Below the pieces are notes generated by a model that saw nothing but the letters and a program-made list of their open reading frames with translations, was not told the DNA's origin and did no database searches. Source: Bacillota bacterium (lineage in GTDB: Bacteria; Bacillota; Clostridia; Christensenellales; CAG-138). Taken from it: 12,130 bases of DNA. Positions 6,998 to 12,130 of this stretch are shown piece after piece. How positions within the stretch are numbered: position 1 is the stretch's first letter; every line of letters begins with the position of its first letter. A program made the translations under genes and the position numbers. The DNA lies in assembly GCA_023461495.1 (NCBI GenBank), contig JAEYLA010000101.1, forward strand, positions 1 to 12,130, read 5' to 3'.

Positions 6998-7925
6998 AAT
7001 GAACTCCTTTTTCCATCCGCTTTTGCAGTACGATAAATCCTACAAAGAGTATCATCGTAATCGTTGCAATCGCCGCGGCACGGCCAGTCTGATAAAACGT
7101 AAACCCATATTGGTAGATGGTGTACACAATATTGGTGCTCGCCTGCGTAGGTCCGCCCTGCGTGAGAATATGAATCGGCGTAAACACATATTGCAGCCCG
7201 AACACGATCGTGGTTACGAAAACATACAGCGCTTTGGAGGATGTGAGCGGGCGGATAATATCCCAGAAAATTTTCCAGTTGGACGCTTTTTCCAATTTTG
7301 CGGATTCAATCAGCTCCATCGGCACGTCCTGAATAGCGCCCAGCAGCACAATCAGGTTATATCCAAAAGATTTCCATGCCACCACAAGGCTGAGCACCAT
7401 AATGACCCAACCCTTTTCCTTGAGCCAAATGGGCGATGCAATGCCCAAACCCTCCAAAATCAGCTTCATTGGGCCGGCGACCGGATTGAATATCCAGGAA
7501 AAAACGATGGTGCCAACGGCAAGGGAAACCAAACTCGGAAAAAAGATTACGGATTTATAAAAACCCTTCCCTTTTTGGATTAAATTCGCCAGCACATAGG
7601 AGGTAAGGTATGGGAATAAAAAATTAAGAACCAGCAAAATAGCAATATATACAACCGTGTTCACGATTGATTTAATCGTGTCAGGATTTACGAACATATT
7701 AATATAGTTTTCCAGGCCAACAAATTTCATGTTGGGCGAGATCATGTTCCAGTTAAAAAAACTCAGATATACGGTACGTATGACCGGCCAAAACATAAAC
7801 ACCGAAAAAATAATGAGGCTGGGCAGCAGAAACGCAAGTGTAAGCATCCCCTTTTTTCTTACGCGCGGAGTGGGCTGCATGGGTGCGTTCGGGCGGTCTC
7901 CTTTAACAGATTCAGCTGTTTTCAT
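6987..7925 (-). CDS. Carbohydrate ABC transporter permease, MalF/UgpA/AraP type
   Basis: 312 residues. After a polar, proline-rich N-terminal tail (1-25) come membrane helices at about 28-48, 90-115, 126-147, 173-197, 232-252 and 284-300. The EAA loop at about 204-228 reads ELIESAKLEKASNWKIFW then IIRPL, and the segment LTQGGPTQASTNIVYTIYQY (255-274) is typical of UgpA/MalF-like CUT1 permeases. The start at 7925 is chosen because AAGGAGG lies 5-6 bases upstream; the longer in-frame ATG at 7949 has no ribosome binding site. It pairs with the downstream permease. A 120-bp spacer full of inverted repeats separates it from the binding-protein gene. Confidence 0.95.
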   Translation of the reverse strand: MKTAESVKGDRPNAPMQPTPRVRKKGMLTLAFLLPSLIIFSVFMFWPVIRTVYLSFFNWNMISPNMKFVGLENYINMFVNPDTIKSIVNTVVYIAILLVLNFLFPYLTSYVLANLIQKGKGFYKSVIFFPSLVSLAVGTIVFSWIFNPVAGPMKLILEGLGIASPIWLKEKGWVIMVLSLVVAWKSFGYNLIVLLGAIQDVPMELIESAKLEKASNWKIFWDIIRPLTSSKALYVFVTTIVFGLQYVFTPIHILTQGGPTQASTNIVYTIYQYGFTFYQTGRAAAIATITMILFVGFIVLQKRMEKGVHYEN

Positions 7926-7945
7926 AAATCCCTCCTTGATTGATG

Positions 7946-7959
7946 CCATAGAACTATGG
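7946..7959. repeat. Inverted repeat 1 of the binding-protein/permease spacer
   Basis: CCATAG and CTATGG flank an AA centre, forming a 14-bp palindrome just ahead of the permease ribosome binding site. It is the weakest of three consecutive inverted repeats in this spacer. In the leftward transcript it could form a small hairpin near the translation start. Confidence 0.5.
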
Positions 7960-7963
7960 GAGA

Positions 7964-7977
7964 GAAGCGTTCGCTTC
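7964..7977. repeat. Inverted repeat 2 of the binding-protein/permease spacer
   Basis: GAAGCG and CGCTTC flank a TT centre. It lies 4 bases from the first repeat and 7 from the third. No T-run follows, so it is not a full terminator. Confidence 0.5.
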
Positions 7978-7984
7978 GATTATA

Positions 7985-8014
7985 TGCTGCCAGAGGAAAA
8001 TTCCTCTGGCAGCA
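7985..8014 (-). promoter_or_regulatory. Strong hairpin after the solute-binding-protein gene
   Basis: TGCTGCCAGAGGAA (7985-7998) and TTCCTCTGGCAGCA (8001-8014) are perfect 14-bp inverted copies with a 2-base centre. The minus-strand tail is ATATAATCG, not a T-run. A hairpin of this kind right after the first gene of a sugar ABC operon is known elsewhere (for example malE-malF) to protect the 5' message and limit read-through, so the binding protein is made in excess. That role is inferred here from position. Confidence 0.7.
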
Positions 8015-8045
8015 CCTGAAACTTTTAACCCTGTTCTATCGCAAT

Positions 8046-9407
8046 TTACTGCAACAGCTCGTTTACCTTTGCCGCCGCCTCTTTCATGGCGTCCTGCGCG
8101 GTCTTCTGGCCCGTAATCACGCTGTCGCGCAGATCGATCATGATCTGGTTGATTTCCAAGCCATTTTCTCCGGGCCAGCTGGTCCATTGTACGGCATATT
8201 TCATCTGTTCAAGCGCCGGCGCAAGCGCAATATTTTCCTTGAAGTAATCTGCCAGTTCGTTCTCCGCAACGCCCTGACGCGGGGGCAGATACCCCGTCCC
8301 CATGGTCCACTTCACCAGATTTTCCGGTTCGTACATGTATTTCATAAATTCCCAAGACGCCATTTTCTTTGCGTCGCTGTCCGCCACAATCAGCAGGATG
8401 TTGCCGCCGCAGGGAATGCTGGGCGTTTCACCCTGGAAGGTGGGGAATTTCGCGGTGCTCCAATGAAACTTGAGGTTTTCTTTGGCAAATGTCGTCCTGC
8501 CGCAAGTCATGATATGCATTGCAATCTCCCCAGCCGCAAGGACAGCCTGTCCGTCACTTTCCGAAATGTTCGGGGAGATCCCTTCCGCATACATTTTTGC
8601 AAGGAGGTCGTATGCCGCAACCATCTTCGGGTTATCAAACGTAGCGGTGGGTTTGCCGTCCACATAGGTAAGCAATTTGCCGCCGGCGCTCTCGAGCATG
8701 CCCTGCTGCGCCCAGTTGTCGGTCGCCTGCTGGAGATAGAAGCCGTACTTTCCGGTCTTTTCATGGATGATCTTGCCGACTTCGTAGACTTCTGCAAAGG
8801 TGGTGGGGACGTCTGTCTTCGGGTCAAGCCCGGCCTGGGTGAACAAATCCTCATTAATGAACATGATTGGGTTGCTGACGGAGTAGGGAATGCCTACGAG
8901 GTTGCCCTGACCGTCGCGGCCAAGAGACAGAATTTCTTCGCTGAAATTATCAGATATAAAAGAAGCATCCTCCGGGAAGTATTCGCTCACGAGCTTTTCG
9001 GGCGATACATACGGAAAGTTCGCGGATATATATTCAATATTTGCGTAATTCATCTGAATTACACCGGGATATATGCCTGAGGCGACGGACGCCAGAAGGC
9101 TGGTTGATACATTGCCGTAACCATCCGTGATGAAACGGTTGATCACCTTTATGCCTTTTTCAGCGCCGACAGTCGCATTGAACGTGTCAACAAGATCCGC
9201 AACCGCAGGGCCGCCAAAGCTTTCATTATTGATGTTCCAGTATTCAATTTCCACGGGCGCACCGGAGGCTGCTTGTCCGGAAGGGGCAGCTCCGCCTGGC
9301 GCAGCGGTTACAGCGGGAGACGGCGCAACCGCCTGGCCGCAGGCCACCAGCGTGGACAGAACCATGAGCATTACCAAGAGCGCACTAACAAATTTACATG
9401 TTCTCAT
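8046..9407 (-). CDS. Carbohydrate ABC transporter solute-binding lipoprotein
   Basis: 453 residues. A lipoprotein signal peptide (MRTCK, hydrophobic core 6-21) ends in the lipobox LVAC with lipidation at Cys23. A low-complexity linker rich in Ala, Pro, Gly and Ser follows (about 25-51), then a family 1 extracellular binding domain starting IEYWNIN. Features of that fold are visible, such as NEDLFTQAGLDPKTDVPTTF midway and the KWTMGTGYLPPRQG segment near the C-terminus. It captures the substrate outside the membrane and hands it to the two permeases. The ATG at 9407 is preceded by AAAGGA with 8 bases spacing; a longer in-frame start near 9500 would destroy the signal peptide and would overlap the promoter. 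It is the first gene of the leftward operon. Confidence 0.95.
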   Translation of the reverse strand: MRTCKFVSALLVMLMVLSTLVACGQAVAPSPAVTAAPGGAAPSGQAASGAPVEIEYWNINNESFGGPAVADLVDTFNATVGAEKGIKVINRFITDGYGNVSTSLLASVASGIYPGVIQMNYANIEYISANFPYVSPEKLVSEYFPEDASFISDNFSEEILSLGRDGQGNLVGIPYSVSNPIMFINEDLFTQAGLDPKTDVPTTFAEVYEVGKIIHEKTGKYGFYLQQATDNWAQQGMLESAGGKLLTYVDGKPTATFDNPKMVAAYDLLAKMYAEGISPNISESDGQAVLAAGEIAMHIMTCGRTTFAKENLKFHWSTAKFPTFQGETPSIPCGGNILLIVADSDAKKMASWEFMKYMYEPENLVKWTMGTGYLPPRQGVAENELADYFKENIALAPALEQMKYAVQWTSWPGENGLEINQIMIDLRDSVITGQKTAQDAMKEAAAKVNELLQ

Positions 9408-9471
9408 TTCATAGGTCCTTTCTGAATTGTTTTTAGATTTGCTTAGAAGGGTGATCGTTACGCTATTAGAG

Positions 9472-9500
9472 AGTAAAACATATATAAAAAACAGTGTCAA
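9472..9500 (-). promoter_or_regulatory. Sigma-A-type promoter of the leftward operon
   Basis: On the minus strand a perfect -35 TTGACA (9500-9495) is followed after 17 bases by TTTACT (9477-9472), 4 of 6 to the -10 consensus. The spacer is T/A-rich. Transcription would start near 9465, leaving a leader of about 58 bases with no room for a riboswitch. Confidence 0.75.
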
Positions 9501-9515
9501 CGCGCCGATCCTGCT

Positions 9516-9533
9516 GCATTTTGCGCAATGTGC
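9516..9533. promoter_or_regulatory. Candidate LacI-type operator
   Basis: An interrupted 18-bp palindrome with core TTGCGCAA (9521-9528), a central CG step, and matching outer GCA/TGC arms; 14 of 18 positions are symmetric. LacI-family operators usually have a central CG, and a LacI-family gene lies nearby. It is just upstream of the leftward -35, which is not the classic repression position, so control could be activation, looping or action on the rightward promoter. Confidence 0.4.
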
Positions 9534-9542
9534 GCGCAGCTA

Positions 9543-9569
9543 ACTAATAATATTAGTAATAGTATTAGT
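9543..9569. promoter_or_regulatory. ACTAAT/ATTAGT repeat cluster
   Basis: ACTAAT-AAT-ATTAGT (9543-9557) is a perfect interrupted palindrome, and another ATTAGT follows at 9564-9569, 12 bases after the second arm. The three half-sites lie about midway between the two divergent start codons. They look like binding sites for a dimeric regulator, possibly the zinc-ribbon protein or the LacI protein encoded to the right. Confidence 0.45.
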
Positions 9570-9755
9570 GCAGCGTGTCATTTTACCCTTTTAAACAATG
9601 TTCCCGCCAATCCGGCGCTTGTAAGAGGATCAAATATTTTAATAAATATTACTGATACTTATTGAAAAAAAAATCGGCGTATCCCTTTACGTAGTGTTTA
9701 AAGAATGGTATATATACTATTGTGTTCAATTTTCTTGATTGGAGCCGATCATGAA
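9570..9755 (+). promoter_or_regulatory. Upstream region of the regulator genes with candidate promoter
   Basis: This is the right part of the 348-bp gene-free stretch 9408-9755. It contains an AT-rich inverted repeat AATATTT-TAAT-AAATATT (9633-9650), an A-run (9665-9673), and a possible promoter TTTACG (9686-9691) - 17 bases - TATATA (9709-9714), followed by GGAG at 9741-9744. The promoter match is modest; no RNA gene or further ORF is recognised here. Confidence 0.4.
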
Positions 9756-10124
9756 ATGACTTTCTCTGAGCTGATGATTCGCTTCCCTACTGAAAAATCG
9801 GCCATTCGCTACTATACCAAGGTCAGGTATCCGTCCGGCATCCGTTGCAACCATTGCGGTTCCTCCAAGGTTTATCAGGAGAAAAAGCGCATCAAGATTT
9901 TCAGCTGTAATGACTGTAAGGGAACCTTCTCCATCTTTAAAGGGACTGCGTTTGAAAAATCCTCCACCGACTTCCGCAAGTGGCTCTACATTATTCACCA
10001 GTTTTCAAATAACAACAAAAATCTATCCGCCTCCCAACTCCAGCATGAATTAAACATCACTTATAAAACCGCCTGGAGAATGTTGCGGCAAATACGCCTT
10101 TCCCTTGACGAAAACAAGCAATAG
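9756..10124 (+). CDS. Free-standing IS1595-type zinc-ribbon plus HTH protein
   Basis: 122 residues. It matches only the N-terminal DNA-binding part of IS1595/ISXO2-family transposases: the opening MTFSELMIRFPTEKSAIRYY, a zinc ribbon with Cys31-X2-Cys34 (RCNHCGS) and Cys51-X2-Cys54 (SCNDCKG), the segment FSIFKGTAFEKSS (58-70), and a helix-turn-helix at about 90-115 (LSASQLQHELNITYKTAWRM). The catalytic DDE domain, normally the following 180 or so residues, is absent, and the DNA after the stop encodes no trace of it. All four Cys and the HTH are intact, so the gene may be maintained as a DNA-binding regulator and not be simple debris. The ATG at 9756 is chosen because the family match begins there (GGAG 11 bases upstream); an in-frame ATG at 9705 would add 17 unrelated residues. 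It lies 66 bases before, and in frame with, the LacI gene. Confidence 0.75.
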   Translation: MTFSELMIRFPTEKSAIRYYTKVRYPSGIRCNHCGSSKVYQEKKRIKIFSCNDCKGTFSIFKGTAFEKSSTDFRKWLYIIHQFSNNNKNLSASQLQHELNITYKTAWRMLRQIRLSLDENKQ

Positions 10125-10146
10125 CCAGTTGCCGCCCGCGCAGAGA

Positions 10147-10169
10147 GCAGATTACATGCGCAGATTACA
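10147..10169 (+). repeat. Direct repeat ahead of the LacI-family gene
   Basis: GCAGATTACA occurs at 10147-10156 and 10160-10169, 13 bases apart from start to start. It lies in the 66-bp gap between the zinc-ribbon stop and the LacI start codon, ending 7 bases before the ribosome binding site GCGAGG (10177-10182). It may be a control site or a chance duplication. Confidence 0.4.
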
Positions 10170-10190
10170 AAACAATGCGAGGTTCTATTC

Positions 10191-11282
10191 ATGGCCAAAA
10201 AACGAAAAGCAACTTGTATGGATGTCGCCAAGATGGCAGGGGTCTCCCAATCTACGGTTTCCATGATTTTAAACAACTATAAGAATACGAGCTTTTCCAG
10301 TGACACAAAGCAACGGGTCCTGGACGCCTGCGTTGCGCTAAAATATAAATCCAACATGAGTTTAAGCGCAACAGAAAAAGCAGATAACGTTCTTTTGGTA
10401 ATCTGCCCTTCCTATGAAAATTTGCATTATATCCAGCTGATCGAAGCCATGCAGGAACGGGCGCGCGAACTGGGTTATTTGCTGATGGCCTTTTGTACCT
10501 TCCGTGACGTTTCCGAAGAAACCGATATGCTGCGGATGGCTAAAAATTTATCCGTTGCAGGCGTTCTTTTTCTTTGCCCGCCCGAAAATCTCATCGCCTT
10601 ACAGCAATTCCGCGCCCATAAGCCCGTTATGCTGATCTATGATAAGAACCCCAATATTGATATGGACACCATAGAACTCGACAATTTTAAGATCGGCTCT
10701 ATTATCGCGGAACATCTGCTGGACTTGGGACATCGGCATGTTGCTTTTGTGACTTTGCCGCTCAACCCCAACCAGATAGTACGCATTCGCAGGCTTGAAG
10801 GCCTGCGCCGTACCTTTGCGGAAAACGGGTTGAACCCTGCGGAATATGTTTCAGTTTGTACTGCTGAAAGCGAAGGGCTTAAGGTGCCGGATACGATACC
10901 CGAATACGAGTTTGGCTATCTCATGGCCAGCAAGGTAATTGAGCTTCATAAAGAAGTCACCGCGCTGGTCGGAATGAATGACATGGTGGCGCTGGGCATG
11001 ATGGACGCGCTGCTCGAGCAAAAGAAACGCATCCCGTATGATTATTCCATATGCGGTTGCGATAATATTATGCCGGCAAGGCTAAAAGGCATATCCCTCA
11101 CCACGGTGGAACAATTCAATACCCAAAAAGGCAAAGAAGCCGTAGATATCCTTGTAAATAAAATTAAGGGATATGATTACATCTCCCCCTCCAATAACCC
11201 CGCAAGCTGTATCCGCGTAGAGTACGCTCCGAATCTGATTGTGCGCTCCAGCACAGGCGTTAACCGCCGCAATTCGAAATGA
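10191..11282 (+). CDS. LacI/GalR-family transcriptional regulator
   Basis: 363 residues. The N-terminal helix-turn-helix is clear (TCMDVAKMAGVSQSTVSMIL, 8-27), followed by the third helix (KQRVLDACVALKYKSN, 40-55) and a periplasmic-binding-protein-like effector domain from about 66 (NVLLVICPSYENLHYIQLIE). Its C-terminal subdomain carries typical blocks such as TALVGMNDMVALGMMDAL and YDYSICGCDNI. The hinge is unusual: after YKSN it reads MSLSATEKADN in place of the usual ARxL-type sequence and seems a few residues shorter. GCGAGG lies 8 bases before the ATG. Divergent placement next to the ABC operon makes it the likely sugar-responsive regulator of that operon and perhaps of itself. The effector is unknown. 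Codon use resembles the operon. Confidence 0.92.
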   Translation: MAKKRKATCMDVAKMAGVSQSTVSMILNNYKNTSFSSDTKQRVLDACVALKYKSNMSLSATEKADNVLLVICPSYENLHYIQLIEAMQERARELGYLLMAFCTFRDVSEETDMLRMAKNLSVAGVLFLCPPENLIALQQFRAHKPVMLIYDKNPNIDMDTIELDNFKIGSIIAEHLLDLGHRHVAFVTLPLNPNQIVRIRRLEGLRRTFAENGLNPAEYVSVCTAESEGLKVPDTIPEYEFGYLMASKVIELHKEVTALVGMNDMVALGMMDALLEQKKRIPYDYSICGCDNIMPARLKGISLTTVEQFNTQKGKEAVDILVNKIKGYDYISPSNNPASCIRVEYAPNLIVRSSTGVNRRNSK

Positions 11283-11293
11283 TTCCATGTAAA

Positions 11294-11344
11294 AACGTGA
11301 TAGATATGTTCATAAGCTGTCGAATTTCGACTTATCAACGTGAT
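11294..11344. repeat. Palindrome flanked by AACGTGAT direct repeats
   Basis: AACGTGAT at 11294-11301 and again at 11337-11344 bracket an inverted repeat, GTCGAA-T-TTCGAC (11319-11331), extended by ATAA (11312-11315) and TTAT (11332-11335). It begins 11 bases after the LacI-family stop codon. There is no T-run, so termination is doubtful. The flanking copies could be duplicated target sites of a small insertion or binding sites. Confidence 0.4.
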
Positions 11345-11408
11345 GCTGCTTTGCCGGAGCATATGCGCAAAAGGATACCAAAGGTTACTGTGCGCACAGC
11401 CCTTGATT

Positions 11409-11417
11409 TGCTACACT
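11409..11417 (+). promoter_or_regulatory. Possible extended -10 promoter of the small membrane protein gene
   Basis: TGC-TACACT matches an extended -10 element (TGN plus 4 of 6 of TATAAT), about 64 bases before the ATG at 11481. No good -35 is seen. Weak evidence. Confidence 0.3.
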
Positions 11418-11480
11418 GTATGGCATCAGTCTGGCGAATGGCAGGCATATCGGAAGGCTGATCGGAAAGAGGATACAGGC

Positions 11481-11894
11481 ATGCAGATAACGAAAAAGGT
11501 GAAAAACATTGTGGCGGGAATACTGGGCATTTTGGCCGGGCTGCTGTTTTTGCTGGTCACTGCATTGCTTCTTGTGATGGTTTTCGGAAACGCCCTCCCG
11601 CCGGAATACCGCGATACGGTTTCCGGACCGCATCCGCTTGGTGTTGTGGGAGCCATTTTGCAGGTGGCGGTCAACCTCCTGTTCTTTGTTGCGGGAGGCT
11701 GCTCCTTTGCAGGCAAGGGCAAGCTTCCTGCGCTGATTGGCAGTACGGTGTGCCTATGCTGCGGGCTGCTGATTTCTCTTGTGATGTCCTCTATCCTCAC
11801 GGGCGTTTTCCACTATATCAGCACGCTGTGCTTTGCAGTAATCGCATGGCTGCAATGGGCGCCAAGGAAAAAGCCCCTGCAGCAGGGGCAATAG
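11481..11894 (+). CDS. Small integral membrane protein of unknown function
   Basis: 137 residues with four probable membrane helices at about 9-32 (IVAGILGILAGLLFLLVTAL), 54-74 (VVGAILQVAVNLLFFVAGG), 82-103 (ALIGSTVCLCCGLLISLVMS) and 108-124 (VFHYISTLCFAVIAWLQW), and a Lys/Arg-rich then Gln-rich tail (APRKKPLQQGQ). The ATG at 11481 has AAAGAGGA 7 bases upstream; the frame is open further 5' but that part lacks the character of a membrane protein and a ribosome binding site. I do not recognise a family or catalytic motif. It lies about 200 bp after the LacI-family gene in the same direction, probably as a separate unit, and converges on the acetyltransferase gene. Confidence 0.7.
   Translation: MQITKKVKNIVAGILGILAGLLFLLVTALLLVMVFGNALPPEYRDTVSGPHPLGVVGAILQVAVNLLFFVAGGCSFAGKGKLPALIGSTVCLCCGLLISLVMSSILTGVFHYISTLCFAVIAWLQWAPRKKPLQQGQ
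11868..11889 (-). terminator. Intrinsic terminator of the GNAT gene, inside the opposing gene's 3' end
   Basis: On the minus strand GCCCCTGC-T-GCAGGGGC (11889-11873) forms an 8-bp inverted repeat followed directly by TTTTT (11872-11868). It lies 21 bases past the acetyltransferase stop codon. The same bases encode the KPLQQG tail of the plus-strand membrane protein, so the two convergent genes share this sequence. Confidence 0.75.
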
Positions 11895-11910
11895 TGCACG
11901 CACGGCTTAC

Positions 11911-12130
11911 CTAAGGCACGAACAGCAACGATTTCTCCAGCTCCACACAGCCATAAGCCGCTTGGGAATATTCTGCATCACAAGCAACCAGCGTAACCCT
12001 GTCAAACCCCTGCTTCACCCAAAACCGGAGAGCGCTCCAGTTTTTCAGGGAAACGGAAACGCGGATTTTTGCAAAACCCCGGCTCCGGAAATATTCGGAC
12101 AACAGCTGCACAGCGGCAGTTCCGACGCCT
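11911..12130 (-). CDS. GNAT-family N-acetyltransferase, C-terminal part
   Basis: The frame is open to the window edge, giving the last 72 or so residues. The acetyl-CoA-binding motif A is seen at the right edge (GVGTAAVQLLSEYFRSRGF, encoded by about 12130-12070), followed by the usual beta-5/alpha-4 region VSVSLKNWSALRFWVKQGF (N-x-x-A-x-x-F-W-x-K-x-G-F), where Asn and Tyr/Phe residues line the CoA site. The end is YGCVELEKSLLFVP. The protein transfers acetyl from acetyl-CoA to an amine on an unknown acceptor. A GTG at 12111 lies inside motif A and is not the start; the true start is beyond the window. It is convergent with the small membrane protein gene and has its own terminator. Confidence 0.85.
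   Translation of the reverse strand, partial: GVGTAAVQLLSEYFRSRGFAKIRVSVSLKNWSALRFWVKQGFDRVTLVACDAEYSQAAYGCVELEKSLLFVP

Noticed and set aside
7956..9080. Long open frame (374 codons) on the plus strand
   Set aside because: It is antisense to the solute-binding protein gene; the translation is low in recognisable domain structure and has no convincing ribosome binding site.
5037..9407. Glycerol-3-phosphate (Ugp) transporter by name of best-known relatives
   Set aside because: The CUT1 permease and ATPase motifs are shared by many sugar importers; nothing visible in the binding protein fixes glycerol-3-phosphate as substrate.
9408..9471. Riboswitch leader before the solute-binding protein gene
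   Set aside because: The predicted leader is only about 58 bases long and shows no recognisable aptamer structure.
9705..10124. Complete IS1595 insertion element
   Set aside because: Only the zinc-ribbon/HTH part is present; no DDE domain follows and no matching terminal inverted repeats were found by eye.
11340..11480. N-terminal extension of the small membrane protein
   Set aside because: The open frame continues upstream but lacks a ribosome binding site at its ATG and encodes a Cys/Arg-mixed stretch unlike the rest; the ATG at 11481 has a good site.
1..12130. CRISPR array, tRNA or rRNA genes
   Set aside because: No regularly spaced repeats and no tRNA- or rRNA-like sequence were seen on either strand.

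Overview
The window looks like a chromosomal segment from a Gram-positive, Clostridia-like anaerobe. Supporting signs are strong purine-rich ribosome binding sites, a lipoprotein-type solute-binding protein, tightly overlapping operon genes, an AraM-type glycerol-1-phosphate dehydrogenase close to Bacillus AraM, and a LacI-family regulator. The exact taxon cannot be fixed from sequence alone.

Left end (1-820): the 3' half of guaA (GMP synthase), reading rightward into a strong intrinsic terminator. Its codons are visibly richer in G/C than those of the operon that follows, so guaA is probably core genome next to an accessory sugar-type locus.

Main block (914-9407, minus strand): eight genes run leftward as one likely operon from a promoter near 9472-9500. 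In order of transcription they are: lipoprotein solute-binding protein, two MalF/MalG-type permeases, a MalK/UgpC-type ATPase, a xylose-isomerase-like TIM-barrel enzyme, an MgtC/SapB membrane protein, a secreted protein of probable beta-propeller type, and an sn-glycerol-1-phosphate dehydrogenase (AraM/EgsA family). Genes 2-6 overlap or nearly touch. The first gene is set apart by three consecutive inverted repeats, a usual arrangement for making more binding protein than permease. The last two genes have longer spacers, and a perfect 14-bp inverted repeat lies just ahead of the dehydrogenase. Together the genes suggest import and breakdown of an oligosaccharide, polyol or glycerophosphoryl-type compound. 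The substrate is not identifiable from sequence.

Divergent control region (9408-10190): a 348-bp intergenic stretch holds promoters in both directions and two palindromic operator candidates. Reading rightward are a free-standing 122-residue zinc-ribbon plus helix-turn-helix protein that matches only the N-terminal DNA-binding part of IS1595-family transposases, and then a LacI-type regulator in the same reading frame, separated by one TAG codon and 22 open codons. This regulator pair is the most unusual thing in the window.

Right end (11283-12130): a small four-helix membrane protein of unknown function (plus strand) converges on a GNAT acetyltransferase (minus strand, cut by the window edge). 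The acetyltransferase's terminator hairpin lies inside the 3' end of the membrane-protein gene.
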